Notes under the pieces: generated by a model
The model's database searches: none
Told to the model about the DNA's origin: nothing
Seen by the model: the letters and a program-made list of their open reading frames with translations, nothing else
Translations under genes and position numbers: made by a program
Shown here: piece by piece, positions 34,342 through 45,800 of the stretch
Layout: each line of letters opens with the position of its first letter
How positions within the stretch are numbered: the first letter of the stretch is position 1
NCBI GenBank assembly: GCA_005408345.1
Contig: SEMN01000456.1
Coordinates: forward strand, 310,001 to 374,000
Source of the DNA: Macquaria australasica
Taxonomy: Eukaryota; Chordata; Actinopteri; Centrarchiformes; Percichthyidae
Reading direction: 5' to 3'
Length of the DNA: 64,000 nt

Positions 34342-34988
34342 TTAAAGCTGCTATAATCAATATATTTTTTATTATCAGTGCATCAAATGACTACATGTAA
34401 TGTGAAATGAATTATTTGCAGTGATTATATGCACAGAGATCCATCACCCAACTCTGCAGTTACCTTCAGCTCTACGGAGCATTTTAGCCTCTTTCAGCTC
34501 GTTGTTTTGGTTTTACGACCCACAACTTTACTGTTGTGGTTCAATCTCACCACACTCATCAACCCTTTCCAGCCTCAGCAGACAGCAGCTTTCAGCAAAA
34601 AAAAGCTCTGATAAACTCACTGTACAGTATGCTACCTGCCCAGCATCAAACAGCAGACAAAGTTAGTGATAGCTGGTGAACACAGTGGAGCTTCTTAGCA
34701 GCTAATGAGCCAGATATATCCTTCAGGAGATGGTGGAGACCAAAAAGCTAAAAAGCGAGTGAATATTGGACTTACTGTATATGGACTTATATACTATTCG
34801 TCATTTAGACAGAAACATGACTCCAAATTGATGCTAATGATGTTGCTTTCTGTTGGATGAATGTGTTAATAGGTAACTGTTTGCTAACACATAAGCCATA
34901 TCAACTTAATATGGTGATATGTCAATGCTGTGTTTACAGTTTGTTTCCGCTTCCCCCAAGTGGCCAAAATGAATCAATGCAGGTTTAA
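34342..34988 (+). mobile_element. TTAA-bounded interspersed element (647 bp)
   Basis: Begins TTAAAGCTGC and ends GCAGGTTTAA, short inverted ends bounded by TTAA. Inner sequence such as GCACAGAGATCCATCACCCA, GTTTTACGACCCACAACTTT and TTCCGCTTCCCCCAAGTGGC is common in fish interspersed repeats. The open frames in it (34421-34666) are not a transposase. Confidence 0.7.
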
Positions 34989-37900
34989 TAATATACGTAA
35001 TATAATTAACAATTATAAAATCAATGTAAACAAAATACCATATTCATGTTGACTGTAAGTCTCTATATTGCATTTAACATAAGCAAGAAAATGGTAGGCG
35101 TTTGCTTTCACAATACAATACAGGAACCATTTACTTTAATTATTTTCAAACAATTAACGACTTACTCCCAACTGTATTCTGCTTGCACTATTGTATTTCT
35201 GACTTTCAGCCTCAGGTTAGCTTACCTGGTCTGAATACTGACAGATATCAAAGGGCTTTTATTGATCCCTCCTGTGACTTTTTATACAAGTGACATGGAG
35301 AAAGGGCACACACAGTAGCAATATCCTCTTTATGCAAAGAAGCAACTGGGGTTATGGGAACAGAAAAATGTCACACAAACAAGTTTTTCTGGTTTTTGCC
35401 AGGTGGACTGAAATAACTCCACCTGCTTCCACTGCAGTTCCACCCTTTTTTTTGCAGTTTCCATGAAATTGCCACCAAAAAAAAGAAGATCGCTTTACCA
35501 GTCACTTCAGTTAAGGTCATTTTCAAAACAGGTGGATTTTCTTTGGAAAAGCTCAGAGACAAAATCTAACCCAGATATCGAGACTTTTTATGTGCTATAA
35601 GAAAGATGCAGTGACAAATTCAGCTGGAAATGTAAGATTACCTCCTGTTCCTTCTAATGTACAGGTATAGTACATTACAGTTCGGTACATAGTGTATATT
35701 TCTGGTCTTGATAAAACAAACTTGATAGACAAAGAGCTGTTGGACCCTCCGATTGTTCTGTTGTCACTGTCTTACAATCTATTCAACAGCACAGTATGAT
35801 GAAGAGTTAGTGTAGCATGGAGAGCCACAGTCAGTGATCTATCGGGACGATTTTGGTGTCCACCCACCTCCAAAAAAGTAAAATCTGTGAATACCTTTAA
35901 ACTCAAGTCAACCAAAAAAGATAGACACGCACAAACACAGACACACCTGGGTGGGATTTGATGGTAAAAAGAATGTGAACGTAAACCCTGTATATTCATC
36001 AACATGTCTAAAACAGGACAATGACCAGCCATTTATCAGCTCCTGCTCTCTTTTTCTCCCTGTCTTTGTCCCTGTAAAACATTAGAGTCAACTTGTTGTT
36101 CTGTATAAGCGGTTTTAAATAACAATAGATGAAACAAAAATGCAATAACATCTTTGAAGCACTTTGAAGCAAATATTTACTCAATTTGAAAAAGGCTAGG
36201 CAGGAAGGTCTCATACATTCAGGTGTTGTGCTGTGCTGTGTGTGCGTGCGTGTTTCCATTTTGGGTTGGGATTAACGTCATCACAAAGAGACAGCAGCTG
36301 CTTCAGACAAACAGCAGGTAAACATGGAGAGAGAATTTCCAGTGTATATGCGTGTGTGTGTGTGTGTGTATGTCAGGGCAATGTAAAGAAAGCAGTTACC
36401 TACAGGTGTACAGTAACAATTGGCAGATTGAAGAGTGATGTAACCCCTGGGGAAACACACACACACTGGCACGCATACGCATCGACATCCATGTTGGCCC
36501 ATGTTCACAAACGCAAAGACTTGGATACTAGTGCAAGGACAACACAAGGTAAATGTGAAGTCTGGAAGCACCTCTTGATAGTTTATATCTGTATCAGTGC
36601 CAATTAAACCAAGGTGTCAGGTAACAATATGGATTCCCTGAAGATACTGTTTGTAAAGTATAAGTGCATGTCATTTCTTTTCATCTAAGTCTAAAAACTC
36701 CTTCAGGCTTTTACAGTTTTAAAGATATTATCAGTTATATCCTACATGTAACAGTCAGAGGGTTAAGAAACCACTGTGAACCGAACACTGAGGTAAATAC
36801 CAGTGCAGATCTTGTCATGAAGCTGTCCTGCTCAGTGCTTATTGCTGATGATGTATCACCATCTAGTGGTTGGAAGGAGAACACGTGGAGCCCCAACATG
36901 GTACAATGGAAAACTACCTATATGAGGGAAACTTAAAGGTTGGATTTAGACTCCAAAAGAAACTGCATTTGTCCCGTTCTCACACTGCTCAATGCAACCT
37001 CAGATCTGTTTGTTTTATGACTGCTATACCAGATTAAGGGGCTTGCCACTATTGGTAATGAGACAATAATAATAACGCTTTTTAAAGGTTTGTTCTACAA
37101 CTAAAACAACTCTGTTGAAGTCATTTGAAGTCATGTGAAGTCATTGATTGCAGGGACCAATCACATGGTATTTGAGGCCTTTGCAAGAGTCTAAGCCAAT
37201 TGTAGAGCTTATTTTTAGTTGCCATGTTTAGTGGTTATGTCCGGTGTATACTGCCATCTTAACAGCTACAGTACATACCGGTAGTCATATATAATATCAT
37301 AACTGTTGGATGATGGTATAACTCCAAATAAAAAAGGAGACAAATTGTCAAAATAACAAATTAACAAAAAACATATCTGCATCTTAACATAACTGATAGT
37401 TTATGTTAAGATGAAGTTTGTTGCAGTTTTTTAAAGAAAAGACACTTCATAACCTGTGGGTGTTCTTATTCTTCAGTTATCATGTTATCATGATACAATA
37501 TATGACACTCAACATTACACAGATATTTTTGACATTAAAATGGATTTGCATGCTTATATTACATAAAAAATATTGAATAAATTATATCAGTAGTGTGAGT
37601 TTCATTTTAAAAGACATTTTTTTTATTATTTCAAGACCTGAACTGTAATTGTGAAAGTACAGATATTTTTAACTAAAGGTATAGACAATTCAGAGTACCA
37701 TAGTGACAGAAGAACGTGATGCATTTTTGCAGCAACAGGAAACTACCATTTTACATAAATTTACCCTAAGGAGATAAATGGCAGATATTTTAAGGTGGAC
37801 ATAAAGTGATGTGCTCTAATAAAATCTGATGTTCAGAATAAGACCTCAAATATGACTTAATATATATTGTTTATCAGCTATATGTGTATGTGATCATTCG

Positions 37901-38370
37901 TTTATCATCATTGAACATCCTCTCAACAGCACACACGTATACACACATAAAAAAAAAATCACTGCAAACGGCTTGAAGATAATACGGTATTTACATAAAG
38001 AAGTGAGACCACTGAAAGACTTGGGCCTCACATACACACACACGTGTACATACAGACACTTTTCAAAAGCCCCTGTCCCCCTCGCTTTGCTGCTTTGTCT
38101 CTGATAGTTGTGGGTGTTTAGCAGCACGCTGCCCTCTTCAGAAGAAAAGATATGGGGGTGGAGAGAGGGACAGAGAGAAAAAGAGGGGAAGAGAGAGAAA
38201 CAGGTAAGGCAAATGTTTGGTCTGTGGCTGATAGAGGCTTCAGATAAACATGCTGGTCTGTCTGCCTCCAAACACACACCTGACTCCGTATGTAGCAGAG
38301 AGACAAGAGCAGGCAACTGACAACTCCATTTCTCCTTTTACCTCTCTTTTCATTCAAATAATCTTAATTG
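34989..38370. other. Intergenic, AT-rich, no gene seen
   Basis: Contains a short GT run (36352-36369), a 13-bp perfect hairpin at 37380-37413, and a purine-rich stretch at 38150-38200. No exon was recognised. Confidence 0.5.
37380..37413. repeat. Perfect 13-bp stem hairpin
   Basis: CATCTTAACATAA and TTATGTTAAGATG flank an 8-base loop. It is too short for a pre-miRNA and not followed by a T run. Confidence 0.85.
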
Positions 38371-38905
38371 GGTTGCACCAACTATTCATGAATTAAATAC
38401 TAAATTTGTGTTTAAAGTCCTTCCTAAGTTCTTAGTAATATTAACTAGCAAATTAGTGAAAGTTAAGGAACAACTCAGCTAGTAAAGACTTTAGTTATGT
38501 GTGTATTAGTTGCTAGGAATTCATCTGTTGCGCCGTACGAAAACAGAAAGTCACCTAAGCATCAAAAGCTGGCTCTAACATAACATCCAAATACCTAATT
38601 ACATTAACCTAACTGTTAACATTATTTGGTCATTCAGTCTAACATTATTACGGTTATTGGCATACCGTTATTTATTGTGTTGTTTTTTTTTTAAATGTTC
38701 TCCCCAGTTTACCGTAAAAAGTCAGGTCAGACATGTCGACCGTTACCTCCACTACCTCTTTTACTCCTCACTCTAAACCAGCAATATATTAGCAAGCTAA
38801 CGTTAGCTCTGTCAGTTGGCTCCGTTAACTTAACAGGTACAATTGGTTGCTGGTTGTAAATATTTAGCAACAGCTAATCTCTACATAAGTTTGTGTGGTG
38901 CAACC
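38371..38905 (+). mobile_element. Putative non-autonomous DNA transposon with GGTTGCACCA ends
   Basis: The left end GGTTGCACCA is mirrored by TGGTGCAACC at 38896-38905. The interior of about 515 bp includes GCTAACGTTAGC and AACTTAACAGG, motifs common in fish repeats. The flanks show no clear target duplication. Confidence 0.5.
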
Positions 38906-39459
38906 TGTTTTAATCTCCTCTTAGTAACGTTATAATTAGGCTAAATTTGAATTTCCGCAAGGCTGTTGCAAGGTTATAAATTACCAGACTTTTGAGTGAG
39001 CACAAAGCATCCCTTACATGCAAACTCCACCATTTGATTTGACCTGGACATGTTTTTCAGTTTGACCCTGCCTTCCAAATATGGTCAGGTTACTTCCCAG
39101 CGTGGTAATCTGTCCAGACATCACTGTGCAACAAATGACTTTGAGTGTGACTTTTTGAGCCATGTTAACCAAAAAAAAAAAAGAAAAAAAAAAGGTTATC
39201 ATTGTCCCCTGAAGCGTTATCAGGTGCTCAGAATCTGCAAACACACAAAATCAGGAATTTGTGCGCAAACCTTCTGAAGCTGTGGAATCTTGATTTGTGC
39301 TCATTCAATTATTTTTATCATTAATTAACATCCATATGAAATACTGCATTGCACTACCAGCAGTAGCAGTATTACACTATGTGCTCCTTCAATCACATAC
39401 ATTTTCTCCATAGATTTTATGGATGCACACACTGATATTCTCCCATTTTGTACATGCTT

Positions 39460-39493
<34 letters not shown>

Positions 39494-41290
39494 GCAGTTG
39501 TAATGGTAGTATCAGGCATTACTTCAGTCAGCGCAGATAAGAGAAGTTGTGAAACGAACTGTGCAAATCTTTCCACTTCAGCTCAAACTCAGTCTCATAT
39601 CAAAGCTGTGGAGCGATAACGGCTCGCTCTCTCTTGCACACACACAGAGTTTTAGATAGACTTGGTAACTATGTTGGTGGTCTCTCCCCCTTCTGTCTTG
39701 CCTCTCTCTTAGATTAGCCTACTGACTGACTGGTATGTACGTCTCAATTCCCAGACATTATAGACATCAGACTTTAACAGCACTGAGTCACTGCGGGTTA
39801 CGCAGAGAGTACAAAAAATAAAGCAGTGACACTTTTTGGCCAAATCAGATTTTCTTTTTTTAATGTTCTCTCAACAGTGATCGTCAACAGTATTTTTTTG
39901 TTGATATTGGTCACACACTTCCATGACAGTAAAAAAAAACTACTCAATTAATTGATGGAACAAATTTGAGGAGTTTCAAGTTCTAACAAGCTTCATAAAA
40001 TTATTTATTTGTATTGGATGTATATACTTGATTTAGCACATTAGGCAATTAAAACATACAATTTTGGTAGCTCAAAGAATCCGTAAATGCATAAAACTTC
40101 ATACAAGTTTCACACAAATTAGTATAGTACTTATATGAAAAAGTATATTAAAGTGTATTTTTTTATGCTATATAGTAATACTGCATTACAAAACACAGTA
40201 TGTTGGCACTGACCTACATTCAAAGCAAGTCCCTTGAAGATCTCAATCTCTGCTTCTGATGATAAAATATCTATTTCTGCACAAACAGGATGTATTAACT
40301 ACTTCTACTTTTTTTACGCACAATGAATGTAGAGGAACAACCCTTTCGAGTTCAGTGTGTGTGTGTGTGGCTGCAGGTGTGCCGTATGTGTGTGTGTGTG
40401 TGGGACATTCTCTCCTGGTGCTGGAGCAGAACAAACATGGATTAGAGCCACACCATCAAGCAGGTACCAACAACTCCCCGTTCATCTACAGACACACACA
40501 CACACACACACACACACCTACACAGACTCATGCACTCAAACAGCCAGCTGCTGCGGCTTACATGATGTCAGGGCCATTAAAGTCATGTAGCTGGAGAGGG
40601 CAGACAGACAGATGAAAGGCCTGTCATTTAAACAGAGCGAACTATTAGAAGGCTTATAATCGCAGATGGACAGACAGGTTTACTGCCTCAGGCATGGAGG
40701 CTGCAAAGGCTTGTAAGATAGAAAGGATGTTAAATATACAATATGAGTCTGTGAGTCTCTGAAGCGTGGATTTTACACTACACCATGAAAACCATGTTTA
40801 TTTTTTTTTAATCATTATTCAATCATAAAAGCCACACTGTGGTGAAGATAGGGACAGAATATGCTGCAAGTCTCGCTAACAGGTATGATTGATGACTCTG
40901 ATGTTGGCTAAGTCCTTTACACAAATACACATGCACTTGTACACTTGCCCCGCTGTCTTAGTTTGGATCTGCGCAATCCATTGAGAGTTCAACCAGAGGT
41001 TTTCCTGATAACATTCACACATAGGTAAAGTTGCACATGCACACCTGTGACCTGGATGGCCATTGCATCACGCACACACCGTTTGTACTCTCAGTCGACT
41101 CCTGTAACAAGGACCAAAGTGTTCCAAAACTGTTCCAGCACTTCTGCAAACAGTCAGAGAGTGCGTCTCCTCACTCTGGGAAACACTGAAATATTATCAC
41201 AGTTCTAAAGAAAAGGGCCTCTCTACAATATAGTATGCAGTGTTTACATTCTGGAGTCCTCTCTGTATGGGCTTCACTACTTTGCATCAT
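38906..41290. other. Intergenic, CA-rich in places, no gene seen
   Basis: A-rich run at 39170-39195 and CA runs at 39461-39490 and 40492-40517. The rest is unremarkable. Confidence 0.5.
39461..39490 (+). repeat. (CA)n microsatellite
   Basis: About 15 units. Confidence 0.95.
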
Positions 41291-41860
41291 CAGTGATGAA
41301 ACGTTACTACATACATTTACTCAAGTACTTTACTTAAGTACAATTTTAATGCAATTTTGATGTACATATATACTTTACTTTTTTATTTCAGCATTTTATA
41401 CTGCTGTATACTTCTACTCCACTACATTTCAGATGAAAATATTATACTTTTTACTCCACTACATTTATATGACAGCTATTAGTTACTTCTTACTTTGCAG
41501 ATTAAGAATTTGCTCACAAAACATATAATCAGTTTATAAAAAGTGATGCACTGTTACAAATTAAATCAACTAACAGTACGTATGGTAGGTCAAATCAGCT
41601 CCAGATGATTGCAACATTAAAATGTTACTTTCATGTTAATGCCTCATCAATAATATAATATATGTAATAATAAACACTCTGAAAGGGGCTATTCTGCACA
41701 ATGTGTACTTTAACTTTTGATACTTGAGTACATTTTGTTGATAATACCTCAGTAATTGAAATTAAGTAAACTTATGAATGCAGGAATTTTACTTATAATG
41801 GAGTATTTTACCTTCATTATTTACCTTTAGTGAAGAATCTGAGTACTTCCCCCACCGCTG
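41291..41860 (+). mobile_element. MITE family C, copy 1 (CAGTGRTGRAA ends)
   Basis: Left end CAGTGATGAAACG, right end CCCCACCGCTG. The interior has ATTTACTCAAGTACT, CTTCTACTCCACTACATTTC, TGCAGATTAAGAATTTGC and a long run of ACTTAAGTA-type words, typical of a very common fish MITE. No coding capacity. Confidence 0.75.
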
Positions 41861-44800
41861 GCTGAGCAGAAACAACTTAGTGCTAAGCTAGCTGTCTGCT
41901 AAAACAAACCAGATGCCGCTGAGCATGTCTGAACTCATATGGACACACCAGTCCGAACCCAGCTGCCGCTCAGTCAGCCACAAGCTGGGGAGCCAAGAGA
42001 AGGAGAGAGAAAGAGAGAGAGAGAGGATAGGGGCCCGGAAAGGCCAAGGTCAGCAGGGGCCCACGTTACCACGGCAACGTCAAACACACACTCACATGCA
42101 TTCACACAAGCAGACACATGTTGTGAGCTACAGGGTTACCACAGTGACTTCGTACAAAACACACGCACACCTCATCAAGAAGAGAATGAATGTGTGGTCG
42201 ACTTTGGAGGGTTTATCAAAGTTAATTACAGACAGTCACCTTTAAGTATGCAGGTTCTCCCTTCAGCCGTCAGTGCCTCTCCTCACACTGTTTGTATGCT
42301 CTGCTTGTGAGTCCTTTTTAGTCAGTATATTTTTGAATGGGAAAGAAAGAAGACTGACTTTGGTTTTCCCGGCACATATTGAAAAAGAGATGAAAGATCA
42401 AGGACCAAAACACCAGAGGGCTGAGTACAGTTTTCTTGCCATTTCACATCATACTGCAATGACTGGAGCAAATGTTATTCACACAAAAGCGGCCCAGCTG
42501 CAGAAGTGTACTGGAAACTGGAACCACCCCCCCAAAATATTTGCCTCAAGCCCAGCAATCAATGTTTTCTGTGTAACTAAATGGGCAACACTGAATATAA
42601 TACTGATTTAATAGAAAAAGTGAGATTTTAAGTGTTTATAAATGCAGTTACCAGACTCTTAATAGTTAGATCAGTTTTTCTAAGCAAAATGTACAAATTC
42701 AATCACATCAAGTTGCAGAATTTTTGATGTGTAGACATATTAATTAATTAAAGTTGTGCAGATTGTGCATAAAGTTTCTGTCATACTCATCTATCACTGA
42801 GATAACTGGAGTAACTCCATCATAGACATGATCTCATCTATACCCTCCTGAACCAAACGTCTCAGAAAATGTGTGTTTGTGTGTGTCAGAATGATGGAGG
42901 GGCGAGGGTTTGCATTTTCAAACACCTGCTTGTCCTGGTAGAAATGAAGCAGATCGGAAAGGCAGAAAAGCACAGACAGCCCCTTCCCACACACACACAC
43001 ACACATATCTTCACCATCTTACTCAAGAGGGGAACCTTTTGACATGAGATACAGAGCAGTTTAGTTGCTCTGTGGGTGGCTGTACTGTGGCAGCTGCCAT
43101 ATGGCACTGTATCTGGAGACTGTATCACCAAAAACCATGAGTCATCTCTGAGATTCAGAATCTGTTAGGTGAACAACATATTGCGTCACTGAGAAATGTG
43201 TTGAAATGGAGTAAACCTGAGAATAATAGCTGCGGGGGAAAAAATGCTGTAAATTAACACCAATCTTATCAGATATAAACCACAGAATATGGGTGACTTG
43301 CAACAACAAAATGTCACATCCCTAGTTACTAAGATTCTCCAGTTTCACTATCTGATGCAAAGAATTGCACAGGTCTGTGTTAACACTGACGGGATTATTC
43401 TCTCTTCCTCTTTTATTTGCCTTTCATGGTTGAATGGATAAACTTCAGAAAAGACTGTTCTTCTTGCTGGAGAGAAAAACACTGCACCGCCTTTCTCCTG
43501 GCTCTTCTTCTGCATCTTCTCAGTGAAAGAAAAAACCCTCTGCACTGTATGTGGATTATTTATAAAGACTGAGGTTCATTCAACGGTGATCCATTTGAAA
43601 CACACACACACACACATGCACACAATTTGTCATCCATGACCAGGTCCAGTGAAGTGGATGAAGAGCTGCCTTCCTTCTGCCTCTCCGGGTCACAGACTAA
43701 GGAGGTCAGGGTGTTAGGTGAAGAATTAGTAGCTCCTTAGGAAACCCAATACCATCCACCTGGCCACACACAAACACACACACATACGCACACATACCTG
43801 GAGTTGTGGCCAACTGCCTTCAGGAATCCTATGCAGCCGATTAGAAGCTGGAGTTACACTCACACACACACACACACGCACACGGACATACAAACACATT
43901 GGCACACATATCTAAAAGGCATTTGAGTTTTGCAAATGTGACGTTATGCTCTTAATGTCTTATGTATTGCATTTTACAAATTGCATTGCTGTAAATTGCG
44001 TCTTATGGCTGTAATACCTCAGTTTGTCCTTAAGAGGGAGACTCACACCACATATCAGATCTCCAACACAGTTTTTCCTTTGGTAAATCATTAAAAAGTA
44101 AGACCAATGAATTTACTAACTATGTTGTCAAGAATTAACTTCTTTTTTTTTAAAATGCAGTTAATATGCATTGCTGCCTTTCTTGAAGTCCATCATTCAA
44201 CATCTAGAAAACTACACTAGACCATTTACTTTTGTATGCCTTGCATGCATGTCCTGATTTGAAAGCAGTGTTTTATTTATTCATTTTTTCTAGACTAATG
44301 GTCAATTGGTATTCATTCGGCTATCCACTTTAAAAGCCAATCCATTTATTTTCTATTTCCCTAAGAGGCAGGACGACCATTTCAGCCAGCCAGGCTCCCC
44401 GGAGTCCAGTGGTCCTCACAGGGACAGATGTTCATGCTAATGCAACAAGACAGACGCTAATATACACACATACAAAGTGGTAGCCAAAGCCTGAGCAAGC
44501 AACCGTTACATAGAAATAGAGGGTCTGGGCAGAGAGGGAAAACTTGTCCTAAGCCTATTAGTACTATTAGAGATACTTGGTGGTAATGATTGAAAGCCAC
44601 TTAGCGCTGGTGTATTTACCAAGAGGATCAGCCACAGCATGGTTAAACAGGCCTGATGGATTAATTCAGTCCAATACTGAGACGTACACACTGACCCGGA
44701 GAGGAGAGGAGAGGAGGGAAGAGAAGAGAAGAAAAAATGATAGCCTCTATTTTGCATACCAAAATCTACCATATAGGAAGCAAACTAATGGGGTTTGGGT

Positions 44801-44957
44801 ACGTCAAGAAGAAACCCTTGCCTCATATATAAACCCATGTGAACTATAAGTCTGTGAATTTTATTATTTTGAGAGCAGGACTAATATAAATTCAATACTA
44901 TACATGAATTAAATTAATAATGAATGCTTCTATCTGTTTGGTCATCATATCCACAAG
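41861..44957. other. Intergenic; candidate regulatory motifs, no gene seen
   Basis: Holds an RFX-like X-box (42065-42078), a GA run at 42007-42026, and several short CA runs (42981-43004, 43600-43620, 43861-43877). 44340-44470 is a complex repeat-free block with TTCATGCTAATGCAACAAG. Confidence 0.45.
42065..42078 (+). promoter_or_regulatory. RFX X-box-like site
   Basis: GTTACCACGGCAAC fits the X-box consensus GTNRCC-N2-RGYAAC at every fixed position. RFX factors bind such sites at ciliary and neural enhancers. No gene start is near, so it would be distal or fortuitous. Confidence 0.4.
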
Positions 44958-45302
44958 CAGTGTTGGAACATAACTAAATAGATTTACTCAAGTACTGCAC
45001 CTAAATACAAATTTTGAGGTACTTTACTTGACATTTTTCATTTCATGCTACTTTATACCACTATATTTCAGAAGGAAATGATAATATATTAAAGTGCTGC
45101 ATACATGTTAATCCATTAGTATTAAGGATCCAATTATATAATATTGAAATATTACTTTGACAGGGGCTGTGTATCTTCCATAATTAGTACTCTTACTTTT
45201 TATACTTACAACTTACTTCTACTTAAGTAAAATTTTGAATGCAGGATTTACTTTTAATGAAGTATTTCTACACTGTGGTGTTTATATTTTAAAATCTGAG
45301 AA
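44958..45302 (+). mobile_element. MITE family C, copy 2 (internally deleted)
   Basis: Starts CAGTGTTGGAACATAAC and shares ATTTACTCAAGTACTG, TTTCATGCTACTTTATACC, CATGTTAATCCATTAGTA and TTTTGAATGCAGGATTTAC with the family. The middle section and the last ~15 bases are missing. Confidence 0.75.
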
Positions 45303-45599
45303 GATTTTTTTTGTGTGTGGAAATATTGTTGCATGTTCTAAAAGCACCAGTAGGGTTCCCCAAAATATAGTCACATTGATCACACCAATATTACCAAGGT
45401 ACACAGTTAAAATTACGCAAAATGTTATATCTTACATGACACATATAAGCGTACAAGTATGCATAGCCCATAGGCCACACATGCAGGATTTCTACCCTTA
45501 TCTCTGCAGTATGGTGAATAATTTCAGCCTGTTAGTATACAGCATTTAATATGACAAGCACTTGTAAGATAGAAGTATAAGGCAAGTTAAATGCAATAC

Positions 45600-45800
45600 A
45601 GAGCTGGGAAGGCAGCCAGACATTATCTGGTACCTTGCCATCCATTTGCATGACAGACATCAAGGGCATTATGGATCACTGGCCAGCAGTCTCCTGTCTG
45701 AGGTACAAAGAGCTTTATGCATATAGCATTTCAACTAGCAGCAATTGTGCGTGACCACAGTACATGATCTGACTTATGCTTTGTGAAGCCTAAAGTATAT
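45600..45800. promoter_or_regulatory. Candidate conserved element with octamer-MEIS composite
   Basis: CATTTGCATGACAGACATC holds a perfect octamer (ATTTGCAT, 45644-45651) one base from TGACAG. TTTATGCATATAGCATTTC lies ~65 bp further on. The block is free of simple repeats. Confidence 0.4.
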
